In this document: one piece after another, positions 22,017-31,604 of the stretch
How the letters are laid out: every line of letters starts with the position of its first letter
Numbering within the stretch: the first letter of the stretch is position 1
NCBI RefSeq assembly: GCF_949152225.1
Contig: NZ_CASCJC010000001.1
Location: 310,001-374,000 of the forward strand
DNA length: 64,000 nt
Direction of reading: 5' to 3'
Source: Ligilactobacillus sp900765635
Lineage (GTDB): Bacteria > Bacillota > Bacilli > Lactobacillales > Lactobacillaceae
The notes under the pieces: model-generated
What the model was told of the DNA's origin: nothing
What the model saw: only the letters and a program-made list of their open reading frames with translations
The model's database searches: none
Made by a program: the position numbers and the translations under genes

Positions 22017-24107
22017 ATGGCAAACAAACGTGAATTCCCATTGGAAAAAACACGTAACATCGGGATCGTAGCTCATATCGATGCTGGTAAGACAACTACA
22101 ACCGAACGTATCTTGTATTATACAGGTAAGATCCACAAGATTGGTGAAACACATGATGGTGCTTCCCAAATGGACTGGATGGAACAAGAACAAGAACGTG
22201 GTATCACAATCACATCTGCTGCTACAACAGCTCAATGGAAAGAAAACCGAATCAACATCATTGATACCCCAGGACACGTTGACTTTACAATCGAAGTTGA
22301 ACGTTCATTACGTGTTCTTGACGGTGCGGTAGTTGTTTTGGATGCGCAATCCGGTGTTGAACCACAAACAGAAAACGTATGGCGTCAAGCTACAACATAC
22401 GGTGTTCCACGTATCGTTTTTGTTAACAAGATGGATAAGATGGGTGCTAACTTTGATTATTCATGTGACACAATCAAGGATCGTCTTCAAGCAAATGCTG
22501 TGGCAGTTCAAATGCCTATCGGTTCTGAAGAAGACTTTGAAGGTGTTATTGACTTGATTGAAATGAAAGCCGATCTTTATGATGCCGATGAATTAGGAAC
22601 AGAATGGGAAACTGTTGAAATTCCTGAAGAATACAAGGAAGAAGCAGAATCTCGTCGTGAAGCATTGATCGAAGCAGTTGCTGACGTTGATGAAGAAATC
22701 ATGGAAAAATACTTGGGTGGCGAAGAAATCTCTAAAGAAGATTTGAAAGCAGCTATCCGTCGTGCAACTTTGAACCTTGATATGTTCCCTGTTTTTGCAG
22801 GTTCTGCTTTCAAGAACAAAGGTGTGCAAATGATGCTTGATGGGGTTAACGATTACTTACCATCTCCATTAGATGTTAAGCCATACGTTGCTACAAACCC
22901 TGACACAGATGAAGAAATCGATTTGATTGCTGATGATGAAAAACCATTTGCTGGTTTAGCATTTAAGATTGCAACAGACCCATTTGTTGGTCGTTTAACA
23001 TTCTTCCGTGTTTACACAGGTACTTTAGAAGCTGGTTCATATGTCTTGAACGCAACTAAAGGCAAGCGTGAACGTGTAGGTCGTTTATTGCAAATGCACT
23101 CTAACCATCGTAACGAAATTCCTGAAGTATTCTCTGGGGATATCGCTGCTGCTATCGGTTTGAAAGATACAACAACAGGTGACTCTTTAACAGATCCTAA
23201 GAACCCATTGATTCTTGAATCTATGGAATTCCCAGAACCAGTTATCCAAGTTTCTGTTGAACCAAAATCTAAAGCAGACCGTGACAAGATGGATGTTGCT
23301 TTACAAAAACTTGCTGAAGAAGATCCATCATTCCGCGCTGAAACAAACCCTGAAACTGGTGAAACATTGATCGCTGGTATGGGTGAGTTGCACTTAGATA
23401 TCATGGTTGATCGTATGAAACGTGAATTCAAGGTTGAAGCTAATGTTGGTGCACCTCAAGTTGCTTACCGTGAAACATTTACACAACAAGTTTCCGCTCA
23501 AGGTAAATTTGTTCGCCAATCTGGTGGTAAAGGTCAATACGGTGATGTTTGGATTGAATTTACACCAAACGAAGAAGGTAAAGGCTTCGAATTTGAAGAT
23601 GCAATCGTTGGTGGTGTTGTTCCTCGTGAATACATCCCATCAGTTGAACAAGGTTTGAAAGAAGCTATGCAAAACGGTGTCTTAGCTGGTTATCCATTAA
23701 TCGATGTTAAGGCTAAGTTATATGATGGTAGCTACCATGATGTCGATTCTAGTGAAGCTGCCTTCAAGGTTGCTGCTTCCTTAGCATTACGTAACGCAGC
23801 TCCTAAGGCTGGTGCCGTAATCTTAGAACCAGTGATGAAAGTTGAAATCATCGCTCCAGAAGATAACTTGGGTGATGTTATGGGTCATGTAACTGCTCGT
23901 CGTGGTCGTGTTGAAGGTATGGAAGCCCGTGGTAATACACAAGTTGTTAATGCATTTGTACCATTATCAGAAATGTTTGGTTATGCAACAACATTACGTT
24001 CTTCTACACAAGGTCGTGGTACTTTCACAATGACAATGGATCATTACGAAGCTGTGCCTAAGTCAATCCAAGAAGAAATCATCAAGAAAAATGGTGGCAA
24101 CGCCTAA
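22017..24107 (+). CDS. fusA: Elongation factor G
   Basis: A 696-residue translocation GTPase. G1 is AHIDAGKTTT (about residues 17-26), G3 DTPGH (about 81) and G4 NKMD (about 135); domains II-V follow, with the C-terminal segment ending SIQEEIIKKNGGNA. An upstream in-frame TTG at 21996 precedes the RBS, so the ATG at 22017 is the start. It belongs to the rpsL operon and is followed by a strong terminator; tuf is not adjacent. Confidence 0.98.
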   Translation: MANKREFPLEKTRNIGIVAHIDAGKTTTTERILYYTGKIHKIGETHDGASQMDWMEQEQERGITITSAATTAQWKENRINIIDTPGHVDFTIEVERSLRVLDGAVVVLDAQSGVEPQTENVWRQATTYGVPRIVFVNKMDKMGANFDYSCDTIKDRLQANAVAVQMPIGSEEDFEGVIDLIEMKADLYDADELGTEWETVEIPEEYKEEAESRREALIEAVADVDEEIMEKYLGGEEISKEDLKAAIRRATLNLDMFPVFAGSAFKNKGVQMMLDGVNDYLPSPLDVKPYVATNPDTDEEIDLIADDEKPFAGLAFKIATDPFVGRLTFFRVYTGTLEAGSYVLNATKGKRERVGRLLQMHSNHRNEIPEVFSGDIAAAIGLKDTTTGDSLTDPKNPLILESMEFPEPVIQVSVEPKSKADRDKMDVALQKLAEEDPSFRAETNPETGETLIAGMGELHLDIMVDRMKREFKVEANVGAPQVAYRETFTQQVSAQGKFVRQSGGKGQYGDVWIEFTPNEEGKGFEFEDAIVGGVVPREYIPSVEQGLKEAMQNGVLAGYPLIDVKAKLYDGSYHDVDSSEAAFKVAASLALRNAAPKAGAVILEPVMKVEIIAPEDNLGDVMGHVTARRGRVEGMEARGNTQVVNAFVPLSEMFGYATTLRSSTQGRGTFTMTMDHYEAVPKSIQEEIIKKNGGNA

Positions 24108-24131
24108 TTTTTGAGATAAATTAAAACTATT

Positions 24132-24173
24132 AAAGTCCTCTTTGCTGGAATTTCTAGTAAAGAGGACTTTTTG
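24132..24173 (+). terminator. Terminator of fusA
   Basis: Arms AAAGTCCTCTTTGCTGGAA and TTCTAGTAAAGAGGACTTT with a T run. The core CTCTTT-CTGGA...AGTAAAGAG recurs at 53022-53062 and 63067-63100 (see findings). Confidence 0.9.
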
Positions 24174-24257
24174 TTTAGAAATTAGCCGGTAAGGTGTTAG
24201 GCTAAAAAAGTTTGGGAAATCGGCTTATTACTAATTTTTGCTATAGCTTTGAGATAA

Positions 24258-24292
24258 CTAAAAAGCGTTGGCACTTGACCAACGCTTTTTAA
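24258..24292 (-). terminator. Terminator of pepF
   Basis: Perfect arms AAAAAGCGTTGG and CCAACGCTTTTT around CACTTGA, directly after the pepF stop on the reverse strand. The A/T flanks would also let it act on the forward strand. Confidence 0.85.
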
Positions 24293-26089
24293 TTAGATAA
24301 ATTCTTTGCTTAAGGTAATAAATTCTTCGATGTCTTTGACAATCATATCAATACCGGCTTGCCAGAAATCGGGTTTGGTTAAATCGACATTTAGATGTTT
24401 TTTAGCTAAATCTTCAGTGTTCATGCTAGCCGTGTCGCGTAACAAGGCGATGTATTGGTCTTCAAATGAAGTTTCGCTTTGTAAGGCTTTAGCATAAATT
24501 CCCAAACTAAAGAGATAACCAAAAGTATATGGGAAGTTATAAAAGGCAACGTCATCAATGTAAAAATGTAACTTAGCAGCCCAAAATAGTGGATGATAGT
24601 TGGCTAAGCTGTTAGCATAGGCTTGCTTTTGAGCTGATACCATCATTTCATTTAATTCATCGGCAGAAACAAGGCCTTGTTGACGAGCTTGATAGAAGTT
24701 GTTTTCAAAAATGTAGCGTGCATGGATGTTCATAAACATTGCAATAGCATTTTGAATTTTAACGTCTAATAAATTGAGCTTTTCAGCCGGACTAGTTGCT
24801 TGTTTTAAGGTGGCATCGGCAACAATCAATTCAGCAAAAGTACTTGCTGTTTCAGCAACATTCATTGCATATTGTTGATTGAGATGCGGTAAATCCCACA
24901 TCACGCTACTGTGAAAGGCATGACCTAATTCGTGTGCTAGGGTTGCAACTTCATTGACGGATTCGCCATAAGTCATGAAGATACGCGATTCTTTTGTTTC
25001 AGGTAAGCCAGCACAATATCCACCAGGGCGCTTGCCAGGGCGATCTTCGGCTTCGATCCAAGCTTTTTCAAAGGCTTCTTTTGCAAAAGAGGCCATCTTA
25101 GGACTAAATTTAGCGAAATTTTCAATGATAAAGTCAGCGGCTTGATCAAAACTATAGCGTCTAGTTGTAAAATCACCAACTGTCACAGGCGCATCTTGGT
25201 CTTGCCAGCACATTTGTTCCTTGCCTAGAAGTTTAGCCTTGCAATTTAAGAAGTCTACGAAAGGTTGCTTGTTTTGTGCAATTGTTGCCCACATTTGATC
25301 TAAAGTTGCTTGACTTAAGCGGTTATACTCACGGGCCTTTTGTAAATGATCCGAGACATTGTGAAGTTTGTAGTCGGATAGTCTAAATCCATCGATATGA
25401 TTAAGAGTATCGGCAAATAACGGAGCATAGTTTTGCCAAGCGGCTTCCCATTTGTTGAAAAGTTCTTGACGTAAGGCTGAATCATCAGAACTCATCATCA
25501 AGTTAAAGGCTTGCCCAGCTGATAATTGGGTTTCTTGACCATCAAGTACAGTAGTAATCTTGATTTGGGCCACGATGGTATCATAATGTTGACTCCAAGC
25601 TTTTAGGCCATCTAGACTCAAGGTATTGATGATATTTTCTTGTTCACTTGGCAATAAATCAGCACCATCTTTGCGGATTTCGTTTAAGCGAAAGGCGATT
25701 TGACTTAGTGCACCAGAAGTTAAAGTTTCCCATGTATCTGCTTGAATTTGACCTAGTTTGGTAGCTAAAATGTTGGCTGCTAATTGATAAGCGGGTAATT
25801 TAGCAGCCAAAGTACCGGTTAATTGTTTGGCTTTTTGATCTGCGGTGTTAGCAGAATTTAAAGCTTCGATAAAGGTACCACATTGTTCAAGTCCGCCACT
25901 GATTTGTTCATCTAAAGAGATGATTTCTTGTAAGGCGTTAACATCTGCCAAAGCGGCATCAAAAGCATTGACTGCCGTAGTAAAAGTAGCAATTTGTTCA
26001 TCCAACAATTCTAAGCGTTCTTGTAGCTTAGTTGAGGCACTGCCACCAGGGAAAATAGTATCTAGATTCCAAACTAAAGAATAACTCAT
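24293..26089 (-). CDS. pepF: Oligoendopeptidase F (M3 metallopeptidase)
   Basis: A 598-residue cytoplasmic zinc endopeptidase of the M3B family that cuts peptides of about 7-17 residues in relatives. The catalytic motif HELGHAFHS is near residue 385, with the downstream Glu ligand in NVAETASTFAEL. The N-terminal half is the helical oligopeptidase domain. ATG start with AAGGAGAG upstream. It and the nicotinamidase gene upstream are on the reverse strand, forming a two-gene island between fusA and rpsJ; lactobacilli often have fusA directly before rpsJ. Confidence 0.95.
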   Translation of the reverse strand: MSYSLVWNLDTIFPGGSASTKLQERLELLDEQIATFTTAVNAFDAALADVNALQEIISLDEQISGGLEQCGTFIEALNSANTADQKAKQLTGTLAAKLPAYQLAANILATKLGQIQADTWETLTSGALSQIAFRLNEIRKDGADLLPSEQENIINTLSLDGLKAWSQHYDTIVAQIKITTVLDGQETQLSAGQAFNLMMSSDDSALRQELFNKWEAAWQNYAPLFADTLNHIDGFRLSDYKLHNVSDHLQKAREYNRLSQATLDQMWATIAQNKQPFVDFLNCKAKLLGKEQMCWQDQDAPVTVGDFTTRRYSFDQAADFIIENFAKFSPKMASFAKEAFEKAWIEAEDRPGKRPGGYCAGLPETKESRIFMTYGESVNEVATLAHELGHAFHSSVMWDLPHLNQQYAMNVAETASTFAELIVADATLKQATSPAEKLNLLDVKIQNAIAMFMNIHARYIFENNFYQARQQGLVSADELNEMMVSAQKQAYANSLANYHPLFWAAKLHFYIDDVAFYNFPYTFGYLFSLGIYAKALQSETSFEDQYIALLRDTASMNTEDLAKKHLNVDLTKPDFWQAGIDMIVKDIEEFITLSKEFI

Positions 26090-26114
26090 AAAAAAACTCT
26101 CCTTATTATATAGA

Positions 26115-26663
26115 CTAAATGCTCTGGGCTCCTAAAGCATTTTGGAAGTGTCTAAGCGCCCATTGATGACCATCTGGGTCAAAGCTAGCAATTCCATCTT
26201 TTGGAATTACTAGTTGATAGTTTAAGTTATACGCGCTAATTGCGGTATGTAAAACGCAAATATCACTGCATACTCCAGTCAAACAAAGTTCGTTGACCTG
26301 GCGTTCACGCAAAAAGTTATCCAGGTTAGTATTTTGAAAACTTGAATAACGGTTCTTATCAAAATAGTAGACTTGTGGACTATCTTGGTGTTGCGCAAAC
26401 CACGTGCCGATTTTACCGTAAAGTTGTTGTCCTTTAGAACCTTGGAGATTATGTGGGGCAAATAACTTTGTTTCGGGATGATAAGGATCATTAGCTTGAT
26501 GACAATCGGTCGGAAAGATGACATAATCGCCATTAGCAAAGTATTCTTCAATTAAACTTAAAATTTTATCTTCAATTTCTAATCCGGGCTGACCACAAGA
26601 TAAAGCCCCATCTAATGCGATAAAATCGTTAGTATAATCGATAACCAATAATGCTTTTTTCAT
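26115..26663 (-). CDS. pncA: Nicotinamidase / isochorismatase-family hydrolase
   Basis: A 182-residue cysteine hydrolase, probably converting nicotinamide to nicotinate for NAD salvage. The catalytic triad is visible as Asp9 (LLVIDYTNDF), Lys in FDKNRYSSF and Cys in LTGVCSDICVLHTA. The metal-site region TDCHQANDPYHPE matches the nicotinamidase branch as I recall it from streptococci, which is why I prefer PncA to a generic isochorismatase. RBS AAGGAG. pepF starts 25 bases after its stop, so they probably share a transcript. Confidence 0.85.
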   Translation of the reverse strand: MKKALLVIDYTNDFIALDGALSCGQPGLEIEDKILSLIEEYFANGDYVIFPTDCHQANDPYHPETKLFAPHNLQGSKGQQLYGKIGTWFAQHQDSPQVYYFDKNRYSSFQNTNLDNFLRERQVNELCLTGVCSDICVLHTAISAYNLNYQLVIPKDGIASFDPDGHQWALRHFQNALGAQSI

Positions 26664-26836
26664 AATAAATTAAAAACTCCTTAGATTTCACTTGGTTTAT
26701 AGTAATAATAGAATATAAAGTCTGGTAGGTAAAGAGAATTTTCTGAAAAAAAGTTAGAAAATCTTATTGGCATATAATTCAAGATTCAAGAAGCTTAATA
26801 TAACGCTCTTTTTTTGAAAAAAAACTAAAAAAGTTC

Positions 26837-27028
26837 TTGCATCTAAAATCAGTTTGCGGTATTATGGATAAGTACCTGTGCAAGGGACAGGTGCATGATT
26901 TAGTTGTTTAACTTATTAATAAGCTATGATGTGGAAGGTTGCGACACACCCGGATGCTTTGCCACGAGCGTATCGGTAATTTCCACGGAGCTAGTCTTAT
27001 TTTTAAAATAGACGAAGGAGGTAACAAG
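26837..27028 (+). promoter_or_regulatory. S10 operon promoter and leader
   Basis: TTGCAT (26837-26842) and TATTAT (26860-26865) with a 17-base spacer. The leader then forms a hairpin ACCTGT/ACAGGT (26874-26891) and a larger structure bounded by GTGGAA (about 26931) and TTCCAC (about 26979), containing GCGACACACCCGG. Similar sequences precede rpsJ in other lactic acid bacteria and are thought to be the autogenous control site of the operon (L4 in E. coli). The region 26664-26836 upstream is AT-rich, with nothing else recognised. Confidence 0.7.
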
Positions 27029-27337
27029 ATGGCAAAACAAAAAATTCGTATCCGTCTTAAAGCATACGAACATCGCATTTTAGATCAATCCGCAGACAAG
27101 ATTGTGGAAACAGCAAAGAGAACAGGTGCTCAAATTTCTGGTCCAATTCCTTTGCCAACAGAACGTACTTTATATACAGTTATCCGTTCACCACATAAGG
27201 ACAAGGATTCTCGTGAACAATTTGAAATGCGCACACACAAGCGTTTGATTGATATCGTAAATCCAACACCTAAGACAGTTGATGCTTTGATGAAGCTTGA
27301 CTTACCATCTGGTGTAGATATCGAAATCAAATTATAA
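27029..27337 (+). CDS. rpsJ: 30S ribosomal protein S10
   Basis: A 102-residue S10 (NusE), a 30S head protein and antitermination factor partner. The frame stays open through the leader to 26939, but the start is the ATG at 27029 behind AAGGAGG (27015-27021). The RTHKRLIDI motif in the C-terminal half is canonical. First gene of the S10-spc-alpha cluster. Confidence 0.98.
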   Translation: MAKQKIRIRLKAYEHRILDQSADKIVETAKRTGAQISGPIPLPTERTLYTVIRSPHKDKDSREQFEMRTHKRLIDIVNPTPKTVDALMKLDLPSGVDIEIKL

Positions 27338-27375
27338 TATTAAACTAAAAAATAAAATTAATTGGAGGTGTACTC

Positions 27376-27999
27376 ATGACCACTAAAGGAATCTTAGGAA
27401 AAAAAGTAGGGATGACTCAAGTCTTCACTGAAAACGGGGAATTAGTTCCTGTAACAGTTGTTGAAGTTGGTACTAACGTTGTTTTACAAGTTAAAACTGT
27501 GGAAAACGACGGCTACGAAGCTGTTCAATTAGGTTTCGACGACCAACGTGCAGTCAAAGCTAACAAACCTGCTAAAGGTCATGCAGCAAAAGCAAATACT
27601 GCTCCTAAGCGCTTCGTTCGTGAAATCCGCGATGTTGAGCTTGGAGAATACAAAGTCGGTGACGAAATCAAGGCTGATATTTTCGAAGCTGGCGACAACG
27701 TAGACGTAACAGGTACGTCTAAAGGACATGGTTTCCAAGGCAATATCAAACGTTGGGGACAAAGTCGTGGACCAATGGCTCACGGTTCTCGTTACCATCG
27801 TCGACCTGGTTCAATGGGTTCAATCATTAACCGCGTCTTTGCTGGAAAAGTGTTACCTGGACGTATGGGTGGCAATCGAGTAACGATCCAAAACTTGGAA
27901 ATCGTTAAAGCTGATACAGAAAATGGCGTACTTTTGATCAAGGGTAACGTACCTGGCGCAAACAAGTCATTCGTTACAATCAAGAGTACAGTAAAATAA
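27376..27999 (+). CDS. rplC: 50S ribosomal protein L3
   Basis: A 207-residue early-assembly protein reaching towards the peptidyl transferase centre. The N-terminus TKGILGKKVGMTQVF and the central GHGFQGNIKRWG loop are family hallmarks. RBS TTGGAGGTG; 38 bases after rpsJ. Confidence 0.98.
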   Translation: MTTKGILGKKVGMTQVFTENGELVPVTVVEVGTNVVLQVKTVENDGYEAVQLGFDDQRAVKANKPAKGHAAKANTAPKRFVREIRDVELGEYKVGDEIKADIFEAGDNVDVTGTSKGHGFQGNIKRWGQSRGPMAHGSRYHRRPGSMGSIINRVFAGKVLPGRMGGNRVTIQNLEIVKADTENGVLLIKGNVPGANKSFVTIKSTVK

Positions 28000-28023
28000 T
28001 AGAGGAAGGGAGGAAATTTAAAC

Positions 28024-28647
28024 ATGCCTACAGTTGCATTATTTAAACAAGATGGTAGCAAGAATGGTGAAGTTACATTAAATGACGCTATTTTTGGTAT
28101 CGAACCAAACAACAATGTAGTATTTGACGCAGTGATCATGCAACGCGCATCATTACGTCAAGGTACACACGCTGTTAAGAATAGAAGTGCTGTGCGCGGT
28201 GGTGGCCGCAAACCATGGCGTCAAAAGGGTACAGGTCGTGCTCGCCAAGGTTCTATCCGTTCACCACAATGGGTAGGTGGCGGTACCGTATTTGGTCCTA
28301 CACCACGTTCATACGCATACAAACTTCCACGCAAAGTTCGTCGTTTGGCTATCAAGTCTGTCCTTTCCCAAAAGGTCTTAGATGAAAGCTTAGTAGTTGT
28401 TGATGCATTGAGCTTCGAACAACCAAAGACAAAGGCATTTGCAGAAGTTTTAAGTAACTTAGATGTTAAATCCAAAGTTTTAGTAGTTCTTGAAGATGAC
28501 AACAAGTTAGCTGCTTTAGCTGCACGTAATTTACCAAACGTAACAGTTATCCCAGCAAAAGGCTTGAACGTTTTAGACGTTGTTAACAACGACAAGATGG
28601 TCATCACTCAAGGAGCTCTTTCTCAAGTAGAGGAGGTTCTTGCATAA
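28024..28647 (+). CDS. rplD: 50S ribosomal protein L4
   Basis: A 207-residue protein lining the exit tunnel. The tunnel loop GGGRKPWRQKGTGRARQGS appears unaltered at the macrolide-associated positions. In Gammaproteobacteria L4 also represses its own operon through the S10 leader; the structured leader here makes a similar role possible. The stop codon overlaps the rplW start by one base (TAATG), which implies translational coupling. Confidence 0.98.
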   Translation: MPTVALFKQDGSKNGEVTLNDAIFGIEPNNNVVFDAVIMQRASLRQGTHAVKNRSAVRGGGRKPWRQKGTGRARQGSIRSPQWVGGGTVFGPTPRSYAYKLPRKVRRLAIKSVLSQKVLDESLVVVDALSFEQPKTKAFAEVLSNLDVKSKVLVVLEDDNKLAALAARNLPNVTVIPAKGLNVLDVVNNDKMVITQGALSQVEEVLA

Positions 28648-28934
28648 TGGAAGCACGCGATGTAATCTTACGTCCAGTTATCACCGAAGCATCTATGGCT
28701 GATATGGACAACAAACGTTACACATTTGACGTTGACACACGCGCAACAAAGTACCAAATCAAAGATGCTGTTGAAGAAATCTTTGGTGTGCAAGTTGCTA
28801 AAGTTAATGTTATGAATGTTAAAGGCAAAAAGAAACGCATGGGTCGTTACGAAGGCTACACAAAGAAGCGTCGTAAGGCAATCGTTACTTTATCTGCTGA
28901 TTCTAAAGAAATTACATTATTCAACGAAGAATAA
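28647..28934 (+). CDS. rplW: 50S ribosomal protein L23
   Basis: A 95-residue tunnel-exit protein that docks the trigger factor and SRP. MEARDVILRPVITEAS at the N-terminus and the extended basic loop KGKKKRMGRYEGYTKKR are typical. RBS AGAGGAGG is inside the end of rplD; coupled to it by the 1-base overlap. Confidence 0.98.
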   Translation: MEARDVILRPVITEASMADMDNKRYTFDVDTRATKYQIKDAVEEIFGVQVAKVNVMNVKGKKKRMGRYEGYTKKRRKAIVTLSADSKEITLFNEE

Positions 28935-28962
28935 TTATATCTATCAATAGGAGGGAAACATA

Positions 28963-29796
28963 GTGGGGATCAAGAAATTCAAACCAACCTCTAACGGTCG
29001 CCGTAATATGACAGGTTCTGACTTTGCTGAAATCACAAAGACAAAACCTGAAAAGTCATTGCTTGTATCTCAAAGCAAGACAGCTGGTCGTAACTCATAC
29101 GGCCGTATCACAGTACGTCACCGTGGTGGTGGTCACAAACGTCAATACCGTTTGATTGATTTCAAACGTGTTAAAGATAACGTTCCTGCAGTCGTTAAAG
29201 CAATCGAATATGATCCAAACCGTTCAGCTAACATCGCTTTAATCGTTTATGCTGATGGTGTGAAATCATACATCATTGCACCTAAAGGTCTTGAAGTTGG
29301 CCAAACAATTCAATCCGGTAAGGATGCAGATATTAAGGTAGGTAACTGCTTATCATTAGCTGATATTCCTGTCGGTACAGTTATCCACAACATTGAATTA
29401 AAACCTGGTAAAGGTGGACAATTAGTTCGTTCAGCTGGTACATCAGCTCAATTACTTGGTAAAGAAGGCAAGTACGCAATCGTTCGTTTAACTTCTGGTG
29501 AAGTTCGTATGATTCTTGTTACATGCCGCGCAACAATTGGTGCTGTTGGTAATGAACAACACGAATTGATTAACATCGGTAAAGCTGGTCGTTCTCGTTG
29601 GGCTGGCAAGCGTCCACAATCTCGTGGTTCTGTAATGAACCCTAACGATCACCCACACGGTGGTGGTGAAGGTAGAGCTCCTGTTGGTCGTCCAAGTCCA
29701 ATGTCTCCATGGGGCAAGAAGACTTCTGGTAACAAGACACGCTCTAAGAAAGCTCGTTCTAATAAATTTATCGTACGTAAACGTAACAAGAAATAA
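28963..29796 (+). CDS. rplB: 50S ribosomal protein L2
   Basis: A 277-residue 23S-binding protein important for subunit joining and peptidyl transfer. RHRGGGHKRQYR near residue 50 and NPNDHPHGGGEGRAP near the C-terminus (with the conserved His) are diagnostic. GTG start at 28963, behind GGAGGG. Confidence 0.98.
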   Translation: MGIKKFKPTSNGRRNMTGSDFAEITKTKPEKSLLVSQSKTAGRNSYGRITVRHRGGGHKRQYRLIDFKRVKDNVPAVVKAIEYDPNRSANIALIVYADGVKSYIIAPKGLEVGQTIQSGKDADIKVGNCLSLADIPVGTVIHNIELKPGKGGQLVRSAGTSAQLLGKEGKYAIVRLTSGEVRMILVTCRATIGAVGNEQHELINIGKAGRSRWAGKRPQSRGSVMNPNDHPHGGGEGRAPVGRPSPMSPWGKKTSGNKTRSKKARSNKFIVRKRNKK

Positions 29797-29845
29797 TCAC
29801 TTAGCCTTTGCCGCTTAGTGGTTTGATCCGAAAGGAGGACAAACT

Positions 29846-30127
29846 TTGAGTCGTAGTTTGAAAAAAGGACCTTTCGTCGATGCTCATTTGATGAAGAAGG
29901 TTGAAGCACAAGCTGATCAAGAAAAGAAATCTGTTATTAAGACATGGTCACGTCGTTCCACGATCTTCCCTAGTTTCATTGGCTACACGATCGCTGTATA
30001 CGATGGTCGTAAGCATGTTCCTGTTTACATCCAAGAAGATATGGTTGGCCACAAATTAGGTGAATTCGTACCAACACGTACATTCCATGGTCATGCTTCT
30101 GACGATAAGAAGACAGGTAGAAAATAA
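29846..30127 (+). CDS. rpsS: 30S ribosomal protein S19
   Basis: A 93-residue 30S head protein. MSRSLKKGPFVD start and the GHKLGEFVPTRTF motif are canonical. TTG start at 29846 behind AAAGGAGGA. The 49-base gap after rplB holds a short inverted repeat CACTTAG/CGCTTAGTG, probably without function. Confidence 0.98.
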   Translation: MSRSLKKGPFVDAHLMKKVEAQADQEKKSVIKTWSRRSTIFPSFIGYTIAVYDGRKHVPVYIQEDMVGHKLGEFVPTRTFHGHASDDKKTGRK

Positions 30128-30148
30128 TACTAAGGGAGGAAAATACCA

Positions 30149-30496
30149 ATGGCTGAACAAATCACATCAGCAAAAGCAACTGCTCGCGTAGTTCGAATCC
30201 CTGCACGTAAAGCCCGTCTTGTGATCGATCTTATCCGTGGCAAGAGTGTTGCTGAAGCATTAGGGATCTTGGCTTATACACCAAGATCTGGTGCATATCT
30301 TATTGAAAAAGTTTTAAAATCCGCGATCGCAAACGCTGAAAATAACTTTGACTTAGATGTTGAAGATTTATATGTAAGCGAAGCTTATGTTAACGAAGGA
30401 CCAACTTTGAAACGTTTCCGTCCTCGTGCAAAAGGTTCTGCTTCTCCAATCAACAAACGCACAAGTCATATCACAGTAGTTGTATCTGTAAAATAA
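30149..30496 (+). CDS. rplV: 50S ribosomal protein L22
   Basis: A 115-residue exit-tunnel protein. The beta-hairpin RFRPRAKGSASPINKRTSH enters the tunnel; no insertion or deletion of the kind linked to macrolide resistance is seen. RBS AGGGAGGA. Confidence 0.98.
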   Translation: MAEQITSAKATARVVRIPARKARLVIDLIRGKSVAEALGILAYTPRSGAYLIEKVLKSAIANAENNFDLDVEDLYVSEAYVNEGPTLKRFRPRAKGSASPINKRTSHITVVVSVK

Positions 30497-30509
30497 GGAG
30501 GGATAACGC

Positions 30510-31166
30510 GTGGGTCAAAAAGTAAATCCAACTGGGTTACGTGTCGGAATCATTCGTGATTGGGACTCCAAGTGGTATGCAGAAAAAGATTTTGCTGCAA
30601 ACTTACACGAAGATTTGAAAATCCGTCAATATATTCAAAAGAAATTAGCCGACGCTTCTGTCTCTATCGTAGAAATCGAACGTGCTGCAAAGCGTGTTAA
30701 CGTTTCTATCCATACTGCAAAACCAGGTATGGTTATCGGTAAAGGCGGATCTGAAGTAGAAAAACTTCGTAAAGAATTGAACAACTTAACAGGTAAGAAA
30801 ATCCACATCAACATTGTGGAAATCAAGAAACCTGATTTGGATGCAAAATTAGTTGGCGAAAGCATCACACAACAATTAGAAAACCGTGTTGCATTCCGTC
30901 GTGCTATGAAACAAGCAATCCAACGTACAATGCGTGCAGGCGCAAAAGGTATCAAGGTTCAAGTTGCTGGCCGTTTGAACGGTGCAGATATGTCCCGTGT
31001 AGAACGCTTCTCAGAAGGAACTGTTCCATTGCATACTTTACGTGCTGATATTGATTACGCATGGGAAGAAGCAATCACAACTTACGGTAAATTAGGCGTT
31101 AAAGTTTGGATCTACCGTGGTGAAGTTTTACCAGCTAAGAAAGAAAATAGCAAAGGAGGGAAATAA
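30510..31166 (+). CDS. rpsC: 30S ribosomal protein S3
   Basis: A 218-residue mRNA-entry-site protein. The type II KH domain contains GMVIGKGGSEVEKL (about residues 74-87), and the N-terminal MGQKVNPTGLRVGI is typical. GTG start at 30510 with AAGGAGGGA upstream. Confidence 0.98.
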   Translation: MGQKVNPTGLRVGIIRDWDSKWYAEKDFAANLHEDLKIRQYIQKKLADASVSIVEIERAAKRVNVSIHTAKPGMVIGKGGSEVEKLRKELNNLTGKKIHINIVEIKKPDLDAKLVGESITQQLENRVAFRRAMKQAIQRTMRAGAKGIKVQVAGRLNGADMSRVERFSEGTVPLHTLRADIDYAWEEAITTYGKLGVKVWIYRGEVLPAKKENSKGGK

Positions 31167-31169
31167 TCT

Positions 31170-31604
31170 ATGTTAGTACCAAAACGTGTAAAGCACCGTC
31201 GTGAATTCCGTGGTAAAATGCGCGGGGAAGCAAAAGGCGGTAAGGAAGTAACATTCGGTCAATACGGTTTGCAAGCAACTGAATCTCATTGGATTACAAA
31301 CCGTCAAATCGAAGCTGCTCGTATCGCTATGACTCGTTACATGAAGCGTGGTGGGAAAGTTTGGATTAAAATTTTCCCTCACAAATCATACACAGCTAAA
31401 GCAATTGGTGTTCGTATGGGTTCCGGGAAAGGTGCTCCTGAAGGTTGGGTAGCTCCTGTTAAGCGCGGTAAAGTTATGTTTGAAATCGCCGGCGTTTCAG
31501 AAGAAGTTGCTCGCGAAGCTTTACGTTTAGCTTCCCACAAGCTCCCAGTGAAGACTAAGTTCGTAATACGTGAGGAAGTAGGTGGCGAATCAAATGAAGG
31601 CTAA
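31170..31604 (+). CDS. rplP: 50S ribosomal protein L16
   Basis: A 144-residue protein at the tRNA A-site/central protuberance. MLVPKRVKHRREFRG, the MGSGKGAPEGWVAPVK loop near the decoding side and the C-terminal helix fit the family. Starts 3 bases after the rpsC stop; its end overlaps rpmC by 11 bases. Confidence 0.98.
   Translation: MLVPKRVKHRREFRGKMRGEAKGGKEVTFGQYGLQATESHWITNRQIEAARIAMTRYMKRGGKVWIKIFPHKSYTAKAIGVRMGSGKGAPEGWVAPVKRGKVMFEIAGVSEEVAREALRLASHKLPVKTKFVIREEVGGESNEG

Noticed and set aside
26939..27028. N-terminal extension of rpsJ
   Set aside because: It is the structured S10 leader; RBS and family length fix the start at 27029.
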